Shown here piece by piece: positions 1 to 8,196 of a DNA stretch of 52,330 nt. The position numbers and the translations under genes were made by a program. Location of the stretch: NCBI GenBank assembly GCA_028875855.1, contig JAGWVA010000025.1:1-52330 (forward strand), read 5' to 3'. How positions within the stretch are numbered: the stretch's first letter is position 1; each line of letters starts with the position of its first letter. Under the pieces are notes generated by a model that made no database searches, had not been told where the DNA came from, and saw only the letters and a program-made list of their open reading frames with translations. Source of the stretch: Paracoccaceae bacterium (GTDB lineage: Bacteria; Pseudomonadota; Alphaproteobacteria; Rhodobacterales; Rhodobacteraceae).

Positions 1-81
1 AACACGCTCAAGGATCGCCAGCTTCTCTTCATCCGACCACCGCCGGCGGCGTTCCACGCCCAGCACTTCACCCTGCCGCAT
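1..81 (-). CDS. IS66-family transposition protein TnpA/OrfA, N-terminal fragment
   Basis: The first 27 codons of an IS66 accessory transposition protein run off the left edge. The visible N-terminus contains ERRRRWSDEEKLAILERV, the conserved start of the helix-turn-helix OrfA/TnpA protein. IS66 elements normally have three genes (tnpA, tnpB, tnpC), and only this one is reached. The start at 81 is preceded on the minus strand by a GGGGAG ribosome-binding site. The gene is cut by the window edge, so intactness is unknown. Confidence 0.7.
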   Translation of the reverse strand, partial: MRQGEVLGVERRRRWSDEEKLAILERV

Positions 82-157
82 CCGATCTCCCCGCTGATAA
101 GACGTCGTTAACGACGTCAATAACGACGGACCCTAAGATCTCGAAACCAAACTCAGA

Positions 158-181
158 AGGCGGTCCAAAGCGGGCGGTTAC
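158..181 (-). repeat. Probable IS66-type terminal inverted repeat
   Basis: The outermost bases, read inward on the minus strand, are GTAACCGCCCGCTTTGGACC. The GTAA start fits the IS66 family, and the transposition gene begins about 100 bp further in. The partner repeat is outside the window, so the inner limit is approximate. Confidence 0.55.
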
Positions 182-513
182 AGTGGATTAGACGCCTTCG
201 TTGTTCGACGGCTACGGCTGCAACTGCTTGGTTTCATTGTTGCCGAATGGGCCGAAATGTAGCTACGCGAGGTCTTTCAGGCGGTTTTTGCAAGTTCTGG
301 GTATCGAATGGGCGCAATTGTCCGGGGCTTGGGGTGGTGATGCCTTCGAGTATTCGGTCGGCGAATGCCACGTCGTCAGGTCTCAGTTCGCGATCATGTT
401 CGATGAAGCGTTCCCTATTGCCTGACACAAGACGTCAGGCCAAAAAATTTCACAGAATCTCGCGTGAATCGCTCGATCTGGCCGTCTCCAAGATGCATTA
501 TCTCGCAGAAAGC
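182..513. other. Gene-poor stretch between the IS end and the binding-protein-like gene
   Basis: About 330 bp with only short open frames on both strands and none I recognise. It contains a 7-bp inverted repeat (GCCTGAC at 420-426, GTCAGGC at 434-440) lying past the stop of the minus-strand gene at 514. It could help end that transcript, although no T-run follows it in that direction. It may also hold remnants of older insertions. Confidence 0.4.
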
Positions 514-1692
514 CTAGGCATCCAGGAATTCGCGCCAACGCCGCTCAAGATAATTTTGCTCGGACATTATATTGCTCCAAACGGATACGTTACTGACGCG
601 CTGCAGGTAGCTACCGCCTTCGCGCAGTTCGCCCGGCTGAACCACTGTCACGCCGGACGATCCGGGCAATCGCTCCGTTGATTGTTCGCCTCCGTACCAA
701 TAGCCCCACTCAGCAGGACTCATTGTGGCCCGAAGCGGCTCGACAACGGAAATATAATATCCCTGCCGTGCCATGATGGCACCTGGCGTTCCGTCAAGCC
801 ACCAGTTCAAATATGCATATGCAAGATCTTTTGTGTGATCATCTATACGCGCCGAAAGACAAAGTCCGGCATGCCAGCCGCGGTAACCCTCTACTGGGGC
901 GGCATACACGACGTCTTGTCCCATCCCCCGCAGAGTGTAGAATGCTGGTGACCAAATTGATCCTATGACGCAACTGGTGCCTGCGAGAATGCGTGCCGAG
1001 TCCTCCGTTGAAGCCCATAGCCGAGTAAAATGCCCGGTACGTTTTCGAGACATGAGTACTTCAAACAGTGCGTCGATTTCCTCTATTGTGAGATCGGCAG
1101 GATTTTCAATATCAACTAAGCCAGCAGAACGCACAGCTAAGGCAAGCTCTACAACGCTGCTAGCTGGGTCTAAGCTAAGCGTACAGCGCCCGTGCCACCG
1201 GTCGTCAATCAGCCAAGCCCAGCTGGGCAACTCCCCGTCCTTCAGTTCTGCCGAGAGCTCGCGCGTATAAGCGAAGCTGTCCATGTTGTAGGTGGTCGGC
1301 AACATGCTGATAAGGGGCGAGCTCAAACTGCTCTGTTTTGGACCGAGCGTCCCGTCGTCTTGAATATAAAGTCGGTCCTGCGGCGCAAGGTTCCTTCCCT
1401 TGCCCAAGCTTGCTCCGACTGGCTGACCCGCAATGCGGACCTCAGGCCAACGAAAGATACGCTTCGTGTCTATCGGCTGGATAGCTCCAGCCGTCCAAAG
1501 CAGGTCGACTGAATGAAACCATTGATCATAAACGTCGTAGCTCTCAGGCATCATTACGCCACGTCGAAGACATGATACCCCGTCGAGTATCTCAAAATTA
1601 ATCTCAAACGGCAAATCAATCGCTGCTTGACGCCGGATCTCCTCCGTAAGAGTCGCACTGGTTCCTATCACGCGTAAGGATCTGGTTTTCAT
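514..1692 (-). CDS. Signal-less homologue of the PotD-type ABC solute-binding protein
   Basis: A 392-residue protein that aligns along its length with the Tat-exported binding protein encoded at 2956. Shared blocks include an S-W-S-P-A segment, the EGYRGW motif, a Y-L-N-W stretch, the ARQGYY motif, a GYWY motif and a C-terminal GGS-x-x-QR segment. It starts MKTRSLRVIGTSAT, with no Tat or Sec signal peptide. The gene begins 11 bp after the GntR gene stop, so no lost leader can be hidden upstream, and it should stay in the cytoplasm. Position and co-transcription with the regulator suggest a ligand-sensing or ligand-buffering partner, which is inference. A decayed paralogue is the alternative, but the frame is intact and conserved motifs are kept. 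Confidence 0.75.
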   Translation of the reverse strand: MKTRSLRVIGTSATLTEEIRRQAAIDLPFEINFEILDGVSCLRRGVMMPESYDVYDQWFHSVDLLWTAGAIQPIDTKRIFRWPEVRIAGQPVGASLGKGRNLAPQDRLYIQDDGTLGPKQSSLSSPLISMLPTTYNMDSFAYTRELSAELKDGELPSWAWLIDDRWHGRCTLSLDPASSVVELALAVRSAGLVDIENPADLTIEEIDALFEVLMSRKRTGHFTRLWASTEDSARILAGTSCVIGSIWSPAFYTLRGMGQDVVYAAPVEGYRGWHAGLCLSARIDDHTKDLAYAYLNWWLDGTPGAIMARQGYYISVVEPLRATMSPAEWGYWYGGEQSTERLPGSSGVTVVQPGELREGGSYLQRVSNVSVWSNIMSEQNYLERRWREFLDA

Positions 1693-1703
1693 CTCTCATA
1701 TCT

Positions 1704-2741
1704 TCAGTGTGTAGAAAACAGGTAGGGGATGGAGACAGGAGGCGGAAGCAGCGACAGAACCCGCAAACGCGCCAATGTCAAACGCTCGGCTCGTTCGAGG
1801 TGCATTCTTAATAAGACCTGTGCAGCTTCAGCAGTGCCGGATTGAAGCTGCTGAACGATCTGTCCATACGTGACTAAATCAGGGCGATCATCACGATTCG
1901 GAAAATTCTGTCTAAACAGAGTAGGTATGATCAATGCAAACTGATTACGCCGAATTGAACCAAGCATTCTTGCATTGCGCAGTCCGTCATACATCGCGCC
2001 AAACATGTCACGCTCGATCATGTTTATCTTCGATGGGTTGCAATCTGGAAACTGCGCAAGCGCTATCGCAATACGCTCTTCAAGTTGACGTAGCCAGTTT
2101 CGGTCTAATTGTGCAGCAACATTTCCTAAGGCCTGTGGCTCCAATAAGCGTCGCATCTCAAGGGAATCGCGCACACTGCGGGCCGTCATCTGGCCTATGA
2201 TCCAATGCGACTTGCGATCCTTTTCGATCAACCGCCTGTCCAAAAGGCGCCAAAGAACTTCCCTAACGACTGTGCGGCTGACATCATGGTAGCGACCCAG
2301 CTCAGCCTCTTGGATGCGGTAGGTGCCGAAAGGCATTACCGACAAGACTTCATCAAGAACGGTCGTGAAAATCCGCTCCCAGGTTGCACTTCGGTCAATG
2401 TCTTCAGGTTCTGCGACAAGGATGTCATGAAGGCGGCGGTTGCTCATGCGAATGGGCTTACCTTGCCCCACAATGTAACCTTGTCCGTCCGCGCCACGGA
2501 TCAGCCCATCATTCGCCAGCATCGCGAGCGCCCGCCTTACGGGCGCTCGACTGACCCCAACATGCGTCGAAACAGTCCCTTCCTTGAGCACGGCCCCGCT
2601 TGGAAGCTCGCCGGAATGAATTTTCCGAGCAAGAAGATCGCGCACTGCGTCATAAAGGTAAGCTCCGGTCACGACTGGCCGGGCATCGGTTCGTTCAGGG
2701 CCATGCTGTGCAGCCGTTTTGGGGCTCGGTGTAGTCGCCAT
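1704..2741 (-). CDS. GntR-family regulator with two tandem winged-helix domains and an FCD-type domain
   Basis: 345 residues from the chosen ATG at 2741. Two GntR-type winged helices are visible. The first is at about residues 28-92 (core SRAPVRRALAMLANDGLI). The second is at about 120-183 (core SRTVVREVLWRLLDRRLIE). A helical FadR-C-like domain follows at about 186-330. Most FadR-type proteins have one HTH, so length and architecture are unusual. The frame stays open upstream to 2957, but that would overlap the divergent start at 2956; no candidate start has a strong ribosome-binding site. It is followed after 11 bp by the signal-less binding-protein gene and diverges from the transporter operon, its likely target. 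Confidence 0.75.
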   Translation of the reverse strand: MATTPSPKTAAQHGPERTDARPVVTGAYLYDAVRDLLARKIHSGELPSGAVLKEGTVSTHVGVSRAPVRRALAMLANDGLIRGADGQGYIVGQGKPIRMSNRRLHDILVAEPEDIDRSATWERIFTTVLDEVLSVMPFGTYRIQEAELGRYHDVSRTVVREVLWRLLDRRLIEKDRKSHWIIGQMTARSVRDSLEMRRLLEPQALGNVAAQLDRNWLRQLEERIAIALAQFPDCNPSKINMIERDMFGAMYDGLRNARMLGSIRRNQFALIIPTLFRQNFPNRDDRPDLVTYGQIVQQLQSGTAEAAQVLLRMHLERAERLTLARLRVLSLLPPPVSIPYLFSTH

Positions 2742-2955
2742 GGGCAGGCTCGCGGTGTGGTTTCCGCATACAATGTAACGGAGATGGGCACGGACTTGCA
2801 AACTGGAACGGCGTTTTCGCGCAAAATCGTCTCCCATTTTGTGCATTGCATTCGAAGAACACTTTGCTAAGCTCATCGAGGAGTGGTCAGGAGTCGAGTG
2901 CGGGGGCTGGTGGAGGCTGCCCGACGGCTTGCTGCTCGTGGACAGGGAGAGAAAC
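2742..2955. promoter_or_regulatory. Divergent promoter region between gntR and the ABC importer operon
   Basis: About 214 bp separate the chosen GntR start from the binding-protein start. It should hold both promoters and the regulator's operators. A short odd palindrome (TGCATTGCA) lies near 2841-2850. No promoter boxes were clear enough to call. Confidence 0.4.
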
Positions 2956-4260
2956 ATGGCACGTAAGACGACGCAGGCGTCCGATCAGGGCAAACTAACT
3001 CGGCGGTCACTGTTGAAGGGCGGGGCTGCCGTTGCGGGCGGAGTCCTGGGCTCCGGTGTGGTTGGTGCGCCCATGATCTGGGCGCAAAATATTAAGGACA
3101 TCACTCTTCGTGAGGTGGGCCCATCTTTCTCGGTAATCGCTGATATTTCTGCGAAGGCTAGCGCAGATCTCGGCTTTAAAATCGTCCCTCAGGCCATCGA
3201 AACCACCCAATTAATGGCTAAGGTCGTAACCCAGCCAGAAACGGTGGACATAGCGGATTGGGAGTATTGGGGGATGCAGAAGGTGTACCGGTCCGGTAAC
3301 CTTCAGCCCATCGATATTTCAAAAATAAAGCTTTGGGACAAGATCACGCCCTTGATGAAGGATGGAAAGAGCTTTGATGGTTCTGACCTGAGTCGGCAGG
3401 GGACTTTGCCGTTCAACGTATTGTATACGGAAGGGCCCGACTCCAAGCTCTTCGCAAAAGGTAAGACGGGTTATGCAACGGTATTGCCTACAATTTTCAA
3501 CGCGGACACGCTAGGTATCAGGCCTGACTTGATTGGGCATCCGATCTCTAGCTGGTCTGAGCTGTTCGATCCAGCGTTCAAGGGAAAAACGGCGCTCGTC
3601 AACATTCCGTCCATTGGTATTATGGATGCTGCGATGGCGTTGGAAGCTCGGGGTGAAATAAAATATGCCAACAAAGGCAATATGACCCGTGAGGAAATTG
3701 ATAAGACTATCAATGCGCTGATTAGCCTAAAGAAGAGCGGTCAATTCCGAGCGTTTTGGTCGACATTCGATCAGAGCGTTAACCTCATGGCCGCAGGTGA
3801 AGTCGTTATTCAGTCGATGTGGTCCCCGGCGGTGACTGCAATTAAGTCTCGCGGTATACCCTGTGTTTATCAGGGCCTCAAAGAGGGTTACCGTGGATGG
3901 GGCGCTGGTCTCGGACTAATGCGCCACCTAACTGGTCTGAAGCTTGAGGCAGCCTATGAATACCTGAATTGGTATCTTACGGGATGGCAAGGTGCGTTTA
4001 TCGCCCGTCAAGGATATTATTCTGCTTTGCCGGAAACTGCCCTTGCCAACCTCACGCCTAACGAGCGGGGCTATTGGTATGAGGGTAAGGCGGCAACGGC
4101 TGTGATAAAAGATCCATACGGCAACGTTATGGACAAGGTTGGTGCCAAGCGTGACGGGGGGAGCTTCCAGCAACGCATGGGCAACATTGCATGCTGGAAT
4201 ACGGTGATGGACGAGGATCGCTACCTTGTTCAGCGTTGGAACCAGTTCATCTCTTCCTAA
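2956..4260 (+). CDS. ABC transporter solute-binding protein, PotD/PotF type, Tat-exported
   Basis: 434 residues from the ATG at 2956, which has AGGGAGA just upstream; the longer frame from 2839 lacks such support. The N-terminus carries a twin-arginine motif (TRRSLLKGG, about residues 15-23), then a hydrophobic stretch ending near APMIWAQ, so export through Tat in folded form is expected. The rest is a periplasmic binding fold of the spermidine/putrescine family. It begins an operon with two permeases, an ATPase and amide/ureide hydrolases, which suggests a nitrogenous ring compound or its amide product as ligand; this is inference. The signal-less paralogue at 514-1692 is its closest relative here. 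Confidence 0.85.
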   Translation: MARKTTQASDQGKLTRRSLLKGGAAVAGGVLGSGVVGAPMIWAQNIKDITLREVGPSFSVIADISAKASADLGFKIVPQAIETTQLMAKVVTQPETVDIADWEYWGMQKVYRSGNLQPIDISKIKLWDKITPLMKDGKSFDGSDLSRQGTLPFNVLYTEGPDSKLFAKGKTGYATVLPTIFNADTLGIRPDLIGHPISSWSELFDPAFKGKTALVNIPSIGIMDAAMALEARGEIKYANKGNMTREEIDKTINALISLKKSGQFRAFWSTFDQSVNLMAAGEVVIQSMWSPAVTAIKSRGIPCVYQGLKEGYRGWGAGLGLMRHLTGLKLEAAYEYLNWYLTGWQGAFIARQGYYSALPETALANLTPNERGYWYEGKAATAVIKDPYGNVMDKVGAKRDGGSFQQRMGNIACWNTVMDEDRYLVQRWNQFISS

Positions 4261-4274
4261 CACCAAAAAAATGC

Positions 4275-4301
4275 GCGGTGCGTTCGTGAGCGACGCACCG
4301 C
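4275..4301 (+). terminator. Hairpin between binding-protein gene and permease genes
   Basis: A perfect 9-bp inverted repeat, GCGGTGCGT and ACGCACCGC, with a 9-nt loop lies just after the binding-protein stop. No T-run follows, so it is more likely an mRNA-stabilising or partial attenuation hairpin. Such structures often let the binding protein be made in excess over the membrane subunits. Confidence 0.5.
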
Positions 4302-4358
4302 ACATCTTGCGTTAAATCTGAAGCAGTTCGCTATGTTCGATTGGCGAAAGGAATTTCT

Positions 4359-5234
4359 ATGTCTTCAAGAAGTAATTCAGCTGGTGGAAGATTTTCCAGC
4401 TATCTTCAAGTGGCGCCAATGGCGCTTCTTATGTTTACCTTGGTTGGAATTCCGCTCGTTATTGTCGTGCTGTTGAGCTTCTGGCAAACCGACGGGATAA
4501 CAATATATAGAGAGTTCACATGGTCCAATTATGCCTCGGTGCTGAATTCTCCTGTCACGTTGGCATTGTTTATTAAGACTATTAAGTTCGCGTTAATTAC
4601 CTTGATAATAACAACGATAATTGGATTTACGTGTTCATACTTTCTCGTTTTCTACGTAAGAAATTTAAAATTACAGATCGGGCTTCTTCTGGTCTGCACT
4701 ATTCCATTTTGGACTTCAGACGTCATTAGAATGGTGAGCTGGATCCCGTTTCTTGGGCGAGAGGGTATATTCAATAGTATTTTGATGAGGCTTGGACTGA
4801 TATCGCATCCGCTCAGCGTGCTTCTTTACTCGGACTTCTCGGTTGTTTTGGCTTATGTCTACCTCTTTACCTTATTTATGATAGTTCCCATTTTTAACAG
4901 CATGTCCAAGATAAATCCGAACATAATCGAAGCTGCCCGTGACGCTGGCGCCAGCAAATGGATGATCTTAACAAATCTTATTGTACCATTGTGTAAAACT
5001 GGCATAGCTCTTGGCTCAATCTTTGTAGTGACCCTCGTCATGGGAGACTTCTTTGTCGTAAACGTTATGAGTGGCGGTCAAAGTGCTTCGGTCGTATCTG
5101 CGATGAAGAATAACATTGATCAGCTCTATTATCCGCAGGCTGCGGCGATGGCTATTTTGTTGGTGGTGCTCGTTTTACTTCTGGTGACGGCGATCCTGCG
5201 GGTCGTTGATATTCGTCGTGAATTGGCGCGATAG
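4359..5234 (+). CDS. ABC transporter permease, PotB type
   Basis: 291 residues from the ATG at 4359, which has AAAGGA seven bases upstream; an upstream TTG at 4341 is in frame but less likely. The protein is strongly hydrophobic with about six membrane segments. The first is near residues 20-42. The cytoplasmic EAA loop is clear (EAARDAGASKW), and this loop docks onto the ATPase. It belongs to the MetI-type permeases of the spermidine/putrescine family. Codon use is AT-rich compared with genes beyond 24 kb. It pairs with the next gene to form the inner-membrane channel. Confidence 0.88.
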   Translation: MSSRSNSAGGRFSSYLQVAPMALLMFTLVGIPLVIVVLLSFWQTDGITIYREFTWSNYASVLNSPVTLALFIKTIKFALITLIITTIIGFTCSYFLVFYVRNLKLQIGLLLVCTIPFWTSDVIRMVSWIPFLGREGIFNSILMRLGLISHPLSVLLYSDFSVVLAYVYLFTLFMIVPIFNSMSKINPNIIEAARDAGASKWMILTNLIVPLCKTGIALGSIFVVTLVMGDFFVVNVMSGGQSASVVSAMKNNIDQLYYPQAAAMAILLVVLVLLLVTAILRVVDIRRELAR

Positions 5235-5247
5235 ATAGGGGGGGATT

Positions 5248-6075
5248 ATGTCGCAGGCATCCAGGAAGCGGGGATTTGAATTTTATGTCCTCGCTGCATT
5301 TTTTTCGCTCTTCGTGCTCTTTCTTTACGGGCCAATGTTGGTGATATTTATTCTGAGTTTTCAGGGACCCACGGGGGGTCTTACGTTCCCGATGCGCGGT
5401 GTATCTTTGCACTGGTTCTATGATCTCATGACTTCAGGTCGTTACGGTGATTTGGGAGGGGCATTGTCGCGCTCAATGATTTTGGGCGGGTTGTCCATGC
5501 TAATCACCGTCATTGTTTGTTTTTTCGCTGGCCTTGCGTTCCGTCGCCGCTTTTGGGGCGCGAGCATTATATTTTATCTTTGCATTATAAGCTTGGTTGT
5601 TCCGGGTATATTGGTTGGTCTTGGAATCAGTCAAACTTTTCAAATTCTTGGTCTGAGATTGTACTGGTGGCTTTCCGGGCTTGGGGCACATCTTAGTTGG
5701 ACTCTCCCATTCGGTCTCCTGATTATGTTTGCGGTTCTGAATAGGTTCGATTCATCTTGGGAAGAAGCGGCGCGCGACGCTGGTGCTTCGGCTTGGAAGA
5801 CGCTCATGTATGTGACCGTACCTATCTTGTTTCCTGGATTAATCGCGGTGGCCTTGTTTGGTTTCACATTAAGTTACGATGAAATGCCTCGCTCGATTCT
5901 GACAGTTGGAGGCAGCAACACTCTGCCTATAGAGATCTCTAACATGACGACCACAGTGACCACACCTGCGCTTTATGCGATCGGGACTGTGACGTCGGTT
6001 ATTAGTCTTCTGGTGATTGGCGCCGCTTTTGCGTCGATCTCTATAATTCAAAAGCGGCGCGCCCGCGCTAAATGA
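5248..6075 (+). CDS. ABC transporter permease, PotC type
   Basis: 275 residues, about six membrane segments, with the EAA loop EAARDAGASAWKTL in the expected place after the fourth segment. The start at 5248 has a strong purine-rich ribosome-binding site (AGGGGGGG). It lies 13 bp after the first permease and overlaps the alternative start of the ATPase gene, so the three are translated together. It forms the second half of the import channel. Confidence 0.88.
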   Translation: MSQASRKRGFEFYVLAAFFSLFVLFLYGPMLVIFILSFQGPTGGLTFPMRGVSLHWFYDLMTSGRYGDLGGALSRSMILGGLSMLITVIVCFFAGLAFRRRFWGASIIFYLCIISLVVPGILVGLGISQTFQILGLRLYWWLSGLGAHLSWTLPFGLLIMFAVLNRFDSSWEEAARDAGASAWKTLMYVTVPILFPGLIAVALFGFTLSYDEMPRSILTVGGSNTLPIEISNMTTTVTTPALYAIGTVTSVISLLVIGAAFASISIIQKRRARAK

Positions 6076-6086
6076 GGAAGCTTGGT

Positions 6087-7205
6087 ATGAGCGAGCAGAG
6101 CCGAATTGATATACAAAACGTCACAAAGGCATATGGTGCCACTCGTGCGGTTAACGAGGTAAATCTTAGGATCGAAGGTGGTTCTTATTGTTGCATGATC
6201 GGTCCGTCCGGCTGTGGAAAAACCACGCTTTTGCGGATGATCGCAGGTCACGAGGAACCGAGCTCGGGGAAGATCCTCATCGGCGGAGATGATGTGACGA
6301 CCAAGGGCACCGGCAGTCGTGGCACAGCATTAATGTTTCAGAACTACGCGCTTTTCCCTCACCTCAGTCTGACGGATAACGTTGCATTCGGTTTGAAGGT
6401 GAAAGGAGTTGCGAAGGAGGTCCGCCGGGAGAAGGCCCGCGAGATGCTTGACCGGGTGCAGCTGCTGCATCTCGCTGACCGCGTGCCTTCGGAGCTTTCG
6501 GGTGGGCAACAGCAGCGGGTCGCGTTGGCACGGGCGCTGATTACCAATCCCAAAGTGCTTCTGCTTGACGAGCCGCTGTCGGCATTGGATGAGTTCCTGC
6601 GTTTGAAGATGCGCGTAGAGCTCAAGCGTCTTCAGAACGAGCTCGGCATTACCTTTATTCATGTTACGCACACACAGCCTGAAGCAATCGCTTTGGCTGA
6701 TCAGGTGGTCGTAATGGATCACGGTATTGTCGAGCAAGCAGCCTCGCCAAACGAAGTCTATAATCGGCCGCATAGCCCTTATGTCGCCCGCTTCATGGGT
6801 GGACAGAATGTGCTCTCGGGCAAAATTGAAAGCCTTTCGAGCGGAGCTGCTGTGGTAATGACCCCCAACGGGTTCAGGCACGATCTAAAGGTTGGTCTCG
6901 GTTTTTCGATAGGTGATCTCGTTAACTTTGTTGTGCGTCGCGACCACATCCATCTTACGGACGTCGCTGACCTTCGGCGGAACTGCGCCACAGGACGCGT
7001 TATTAACGTCGAATATCAAGGAACGTTCGTAAAATTAGCAATTGATACGGGGTCGCGCGAGGAATTTATCGCGTACATTAATGATCAGGCGTATTTTGCA
7101 ACGCCGAAGGCTGTTGGGGATGTTGTTAATGTGAAGTGGGGCCCAGCACTAAACCACCTTCTTCTGGGTACAAATAACTCAACAGGTAATCCCAGCGAGG
7201 ATTAA
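6087..7205 (+). CDS. ABC transporter ATP-binding protein, PotA type
   Basis: 372 residues from ATG 6087, preceded by GAGGA at a good distance; ATG 6072, overlapping the permease stop, is also possible. Walker A is GPSGCGKTT (39-47), Q-loop Q85, signature LSGGQQQR (137-144), Walker B LLLDE (158-162) and switch His195. The C-terminal third is the TOBE-like domain usual in this family. The H-loop reads THTQPEA in place of the common THDQEEA, a minor variation. It powers the importer encoded just upstream. Confidence 0.9.
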   Translation: MSEQSRIDIQNVTKAYGATRAVNEVNLRIEGGSYCCMIGPSGCGKTTLLRMIAGHEEPSSGKILIGGDDVTTKGTGSRGTALMFQNYALFPHLSLTDNVAFGLKVKGVAKEVRREKAREMLDRVQLLHLADRVPSELSGGQQQRVALARALITNPKVLLLDEPLSALDEFLRLKMRVELKRLQNELGITFIHVTHTQPEAIALADQVVVMDHGIVEQAASPNEVYNRPHSPYVARFMGGQNVLSGKIESLSSGAAVVMTPNGFRHDLKVGLGFSIGDLVNFVVRRDHIHLTDVADLRRNCATGRVINVEYQGTFVKLAIDTGSREEFIAYINDQAYFATPKAVGDVVNVKWGPALNHLLLGTNNSTGNPSED

Positions 7206-7206
7206 A

Positions 7207-8196
7207 ATGAAGCCGATAGTTGAAGTCATTGCACTAGGTGGCACGATTGCAAGCGTTCCACAGCCTGACGGGCAGGGTGTCGTCCCTAGTCTGGGCGCAG
7301 AGGAGCTATTGAGAACTGTTCCAAGTGCTGCAGAGATCGCCGACATACGCGTACGGACTCTTGCCAAGGTTCCCAGTACTGAGATTAGTTTCGAGATCAT
7401 ACTGGAACTTTTGGATCTTATAGAGAAACTTGAGAGCGGCGGTGTTGCGGGCGTTGTGATAACACAAGGCACGGACACGATCGAAGAAACATCCTATTTG
7501 CTTGACTTGCTTCACCACGGTGAGTGCCCTGTCGTAGTTACGGGTGCCATGCGCAACCCCACGTTACCTGGTGCGGATGGGCCAGCTAATCTCTTAATGG
7601 CGATTTCCATTGCTGCAGACCCGGTATTTCGTGGTCAGGGCGTTTTGGTTGCCTTTGACGATCTTTGTCACGCTGCGGCTTGGGTGCAAAAACGAGACAC
7701 GTCGCGGGTGTCGGCTTTCTGGTCTCCATCTCCATTGGGGTGGATGGTGGAGGGCAGGGCGGTCTTGCGTGTGCGGGCGCCTCGCCGTCCCCATCTGGCG
7801 CGTCCGTCAGGTGGCAAATTGCCATTTGTTCCCATTCTAAAACAAGGATTTGCAGACGAGCCAAGGCTCATCGATGCGGCTATGGCTTCTGGAGCTGCAG
7901 CGATTGTTGCGGAACTGGCTGGTGGCGGGCATGCCATGGTGAGTTGGGCAGATGCGCTGCAACAGGCAGCCAAATCGATTCCGGTAATCTTTTCAAGCAG
8001 GACTCGGGGTGGCCGTATCCTTAGCAAGACATATGGTCAACTTGGTGCAGAGATGGACTTAATACGGCGTGGACTTGTGCCTGCTGGCGATTTGGATGCC
8101 GTTAAGGCCCGTCTATTGATGGCTATTCTTATTGCAACCGACAAGACAAGCCACTTTAGCGAATACGCTGACCTATCATGGAGAGGCCGGACATGA
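7207..8196 (+). CDS. Type-II asparaginase-like amidohydrolase
   Basis: 329 residues of the asparaginase/glutaminase family. The nucleophile motif GGTIAS (Thr13), the second catalytic motif QGTDT (Thr89-Asp90) and the Lys162 region (QKRDTSRVSAF) are all present. No signal peptide is seen, so it acts in the cytoplasm. It starts 1 bp after the ATPase stop and overlaps the next gene by 4 bp (ATGA). In an operon with ring-opening hydrolases, a plausible role is removal of ammonia from half-amides or from asparagine-like products; this is inference. Simple L-asparagine use is the alternative. Confidence 0.85.
   Translation: MKPIVEVIALGGTIASVPQPDGQGVVPSLGAEELLRTVPSAAEIADIRVRTLAKVPSTEISFEIILELLDLIEKLESGGVAGVVITQGTDTIEETSYLLDLLHHGECPVVVTGAMRNPTLPGADGPANLLMAISIAADPVFRGQGVLVAFDDLCHAAAWVQKRDTSRVSAFWSPSPLGWMVEGRAVLRVRAPRRPHLARPSGGKLPFVPILKQGFADEPRLIDAAMASGAAAIVAELAGGGHAMVSWADALQQAAKSIPVIFSSRTRGGRILSKTYGQLGAEMDLIRRGLVPAGDLDAVKARLLMAILIATDKTSHFSEYADLSWRGRT

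Larger units (their letters stand above)
1..181 (-). mobile_element. End of an IS66-family insertion sequence (rest lies outside the window)
   Basis: Read on the minus strand, the element begins at base 181 with GTAACCGCCCGC, matching the GTAA start typical of IS66-family terminal repeats. An untranslated leader follows, then the start of the first transposition gene at base 81. Only this end is inside the window, so completeness and the 8-bp target duplication cannot be judged. The adjacent bases 182-189 (agtggatt) would be one copy of such a duplication. The element marks the outer part of an accessory region. Confidence 0.7.

Noticed and set aside
420-440. Hairpin GCCTGAC/GTCAGGC as an intrinsic terminator
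   Set aside because: For the minus-strand gene no T-run follows the stem, so it is mentioned only as part of the gene-poor stretch.
2839-2955. A longer N-terminus for the Tat-exported binding protein
   Set aside because: The ATG at 2956 has a ribosome-binding site and puts the twin-arginine motif at a normal distance from the start.
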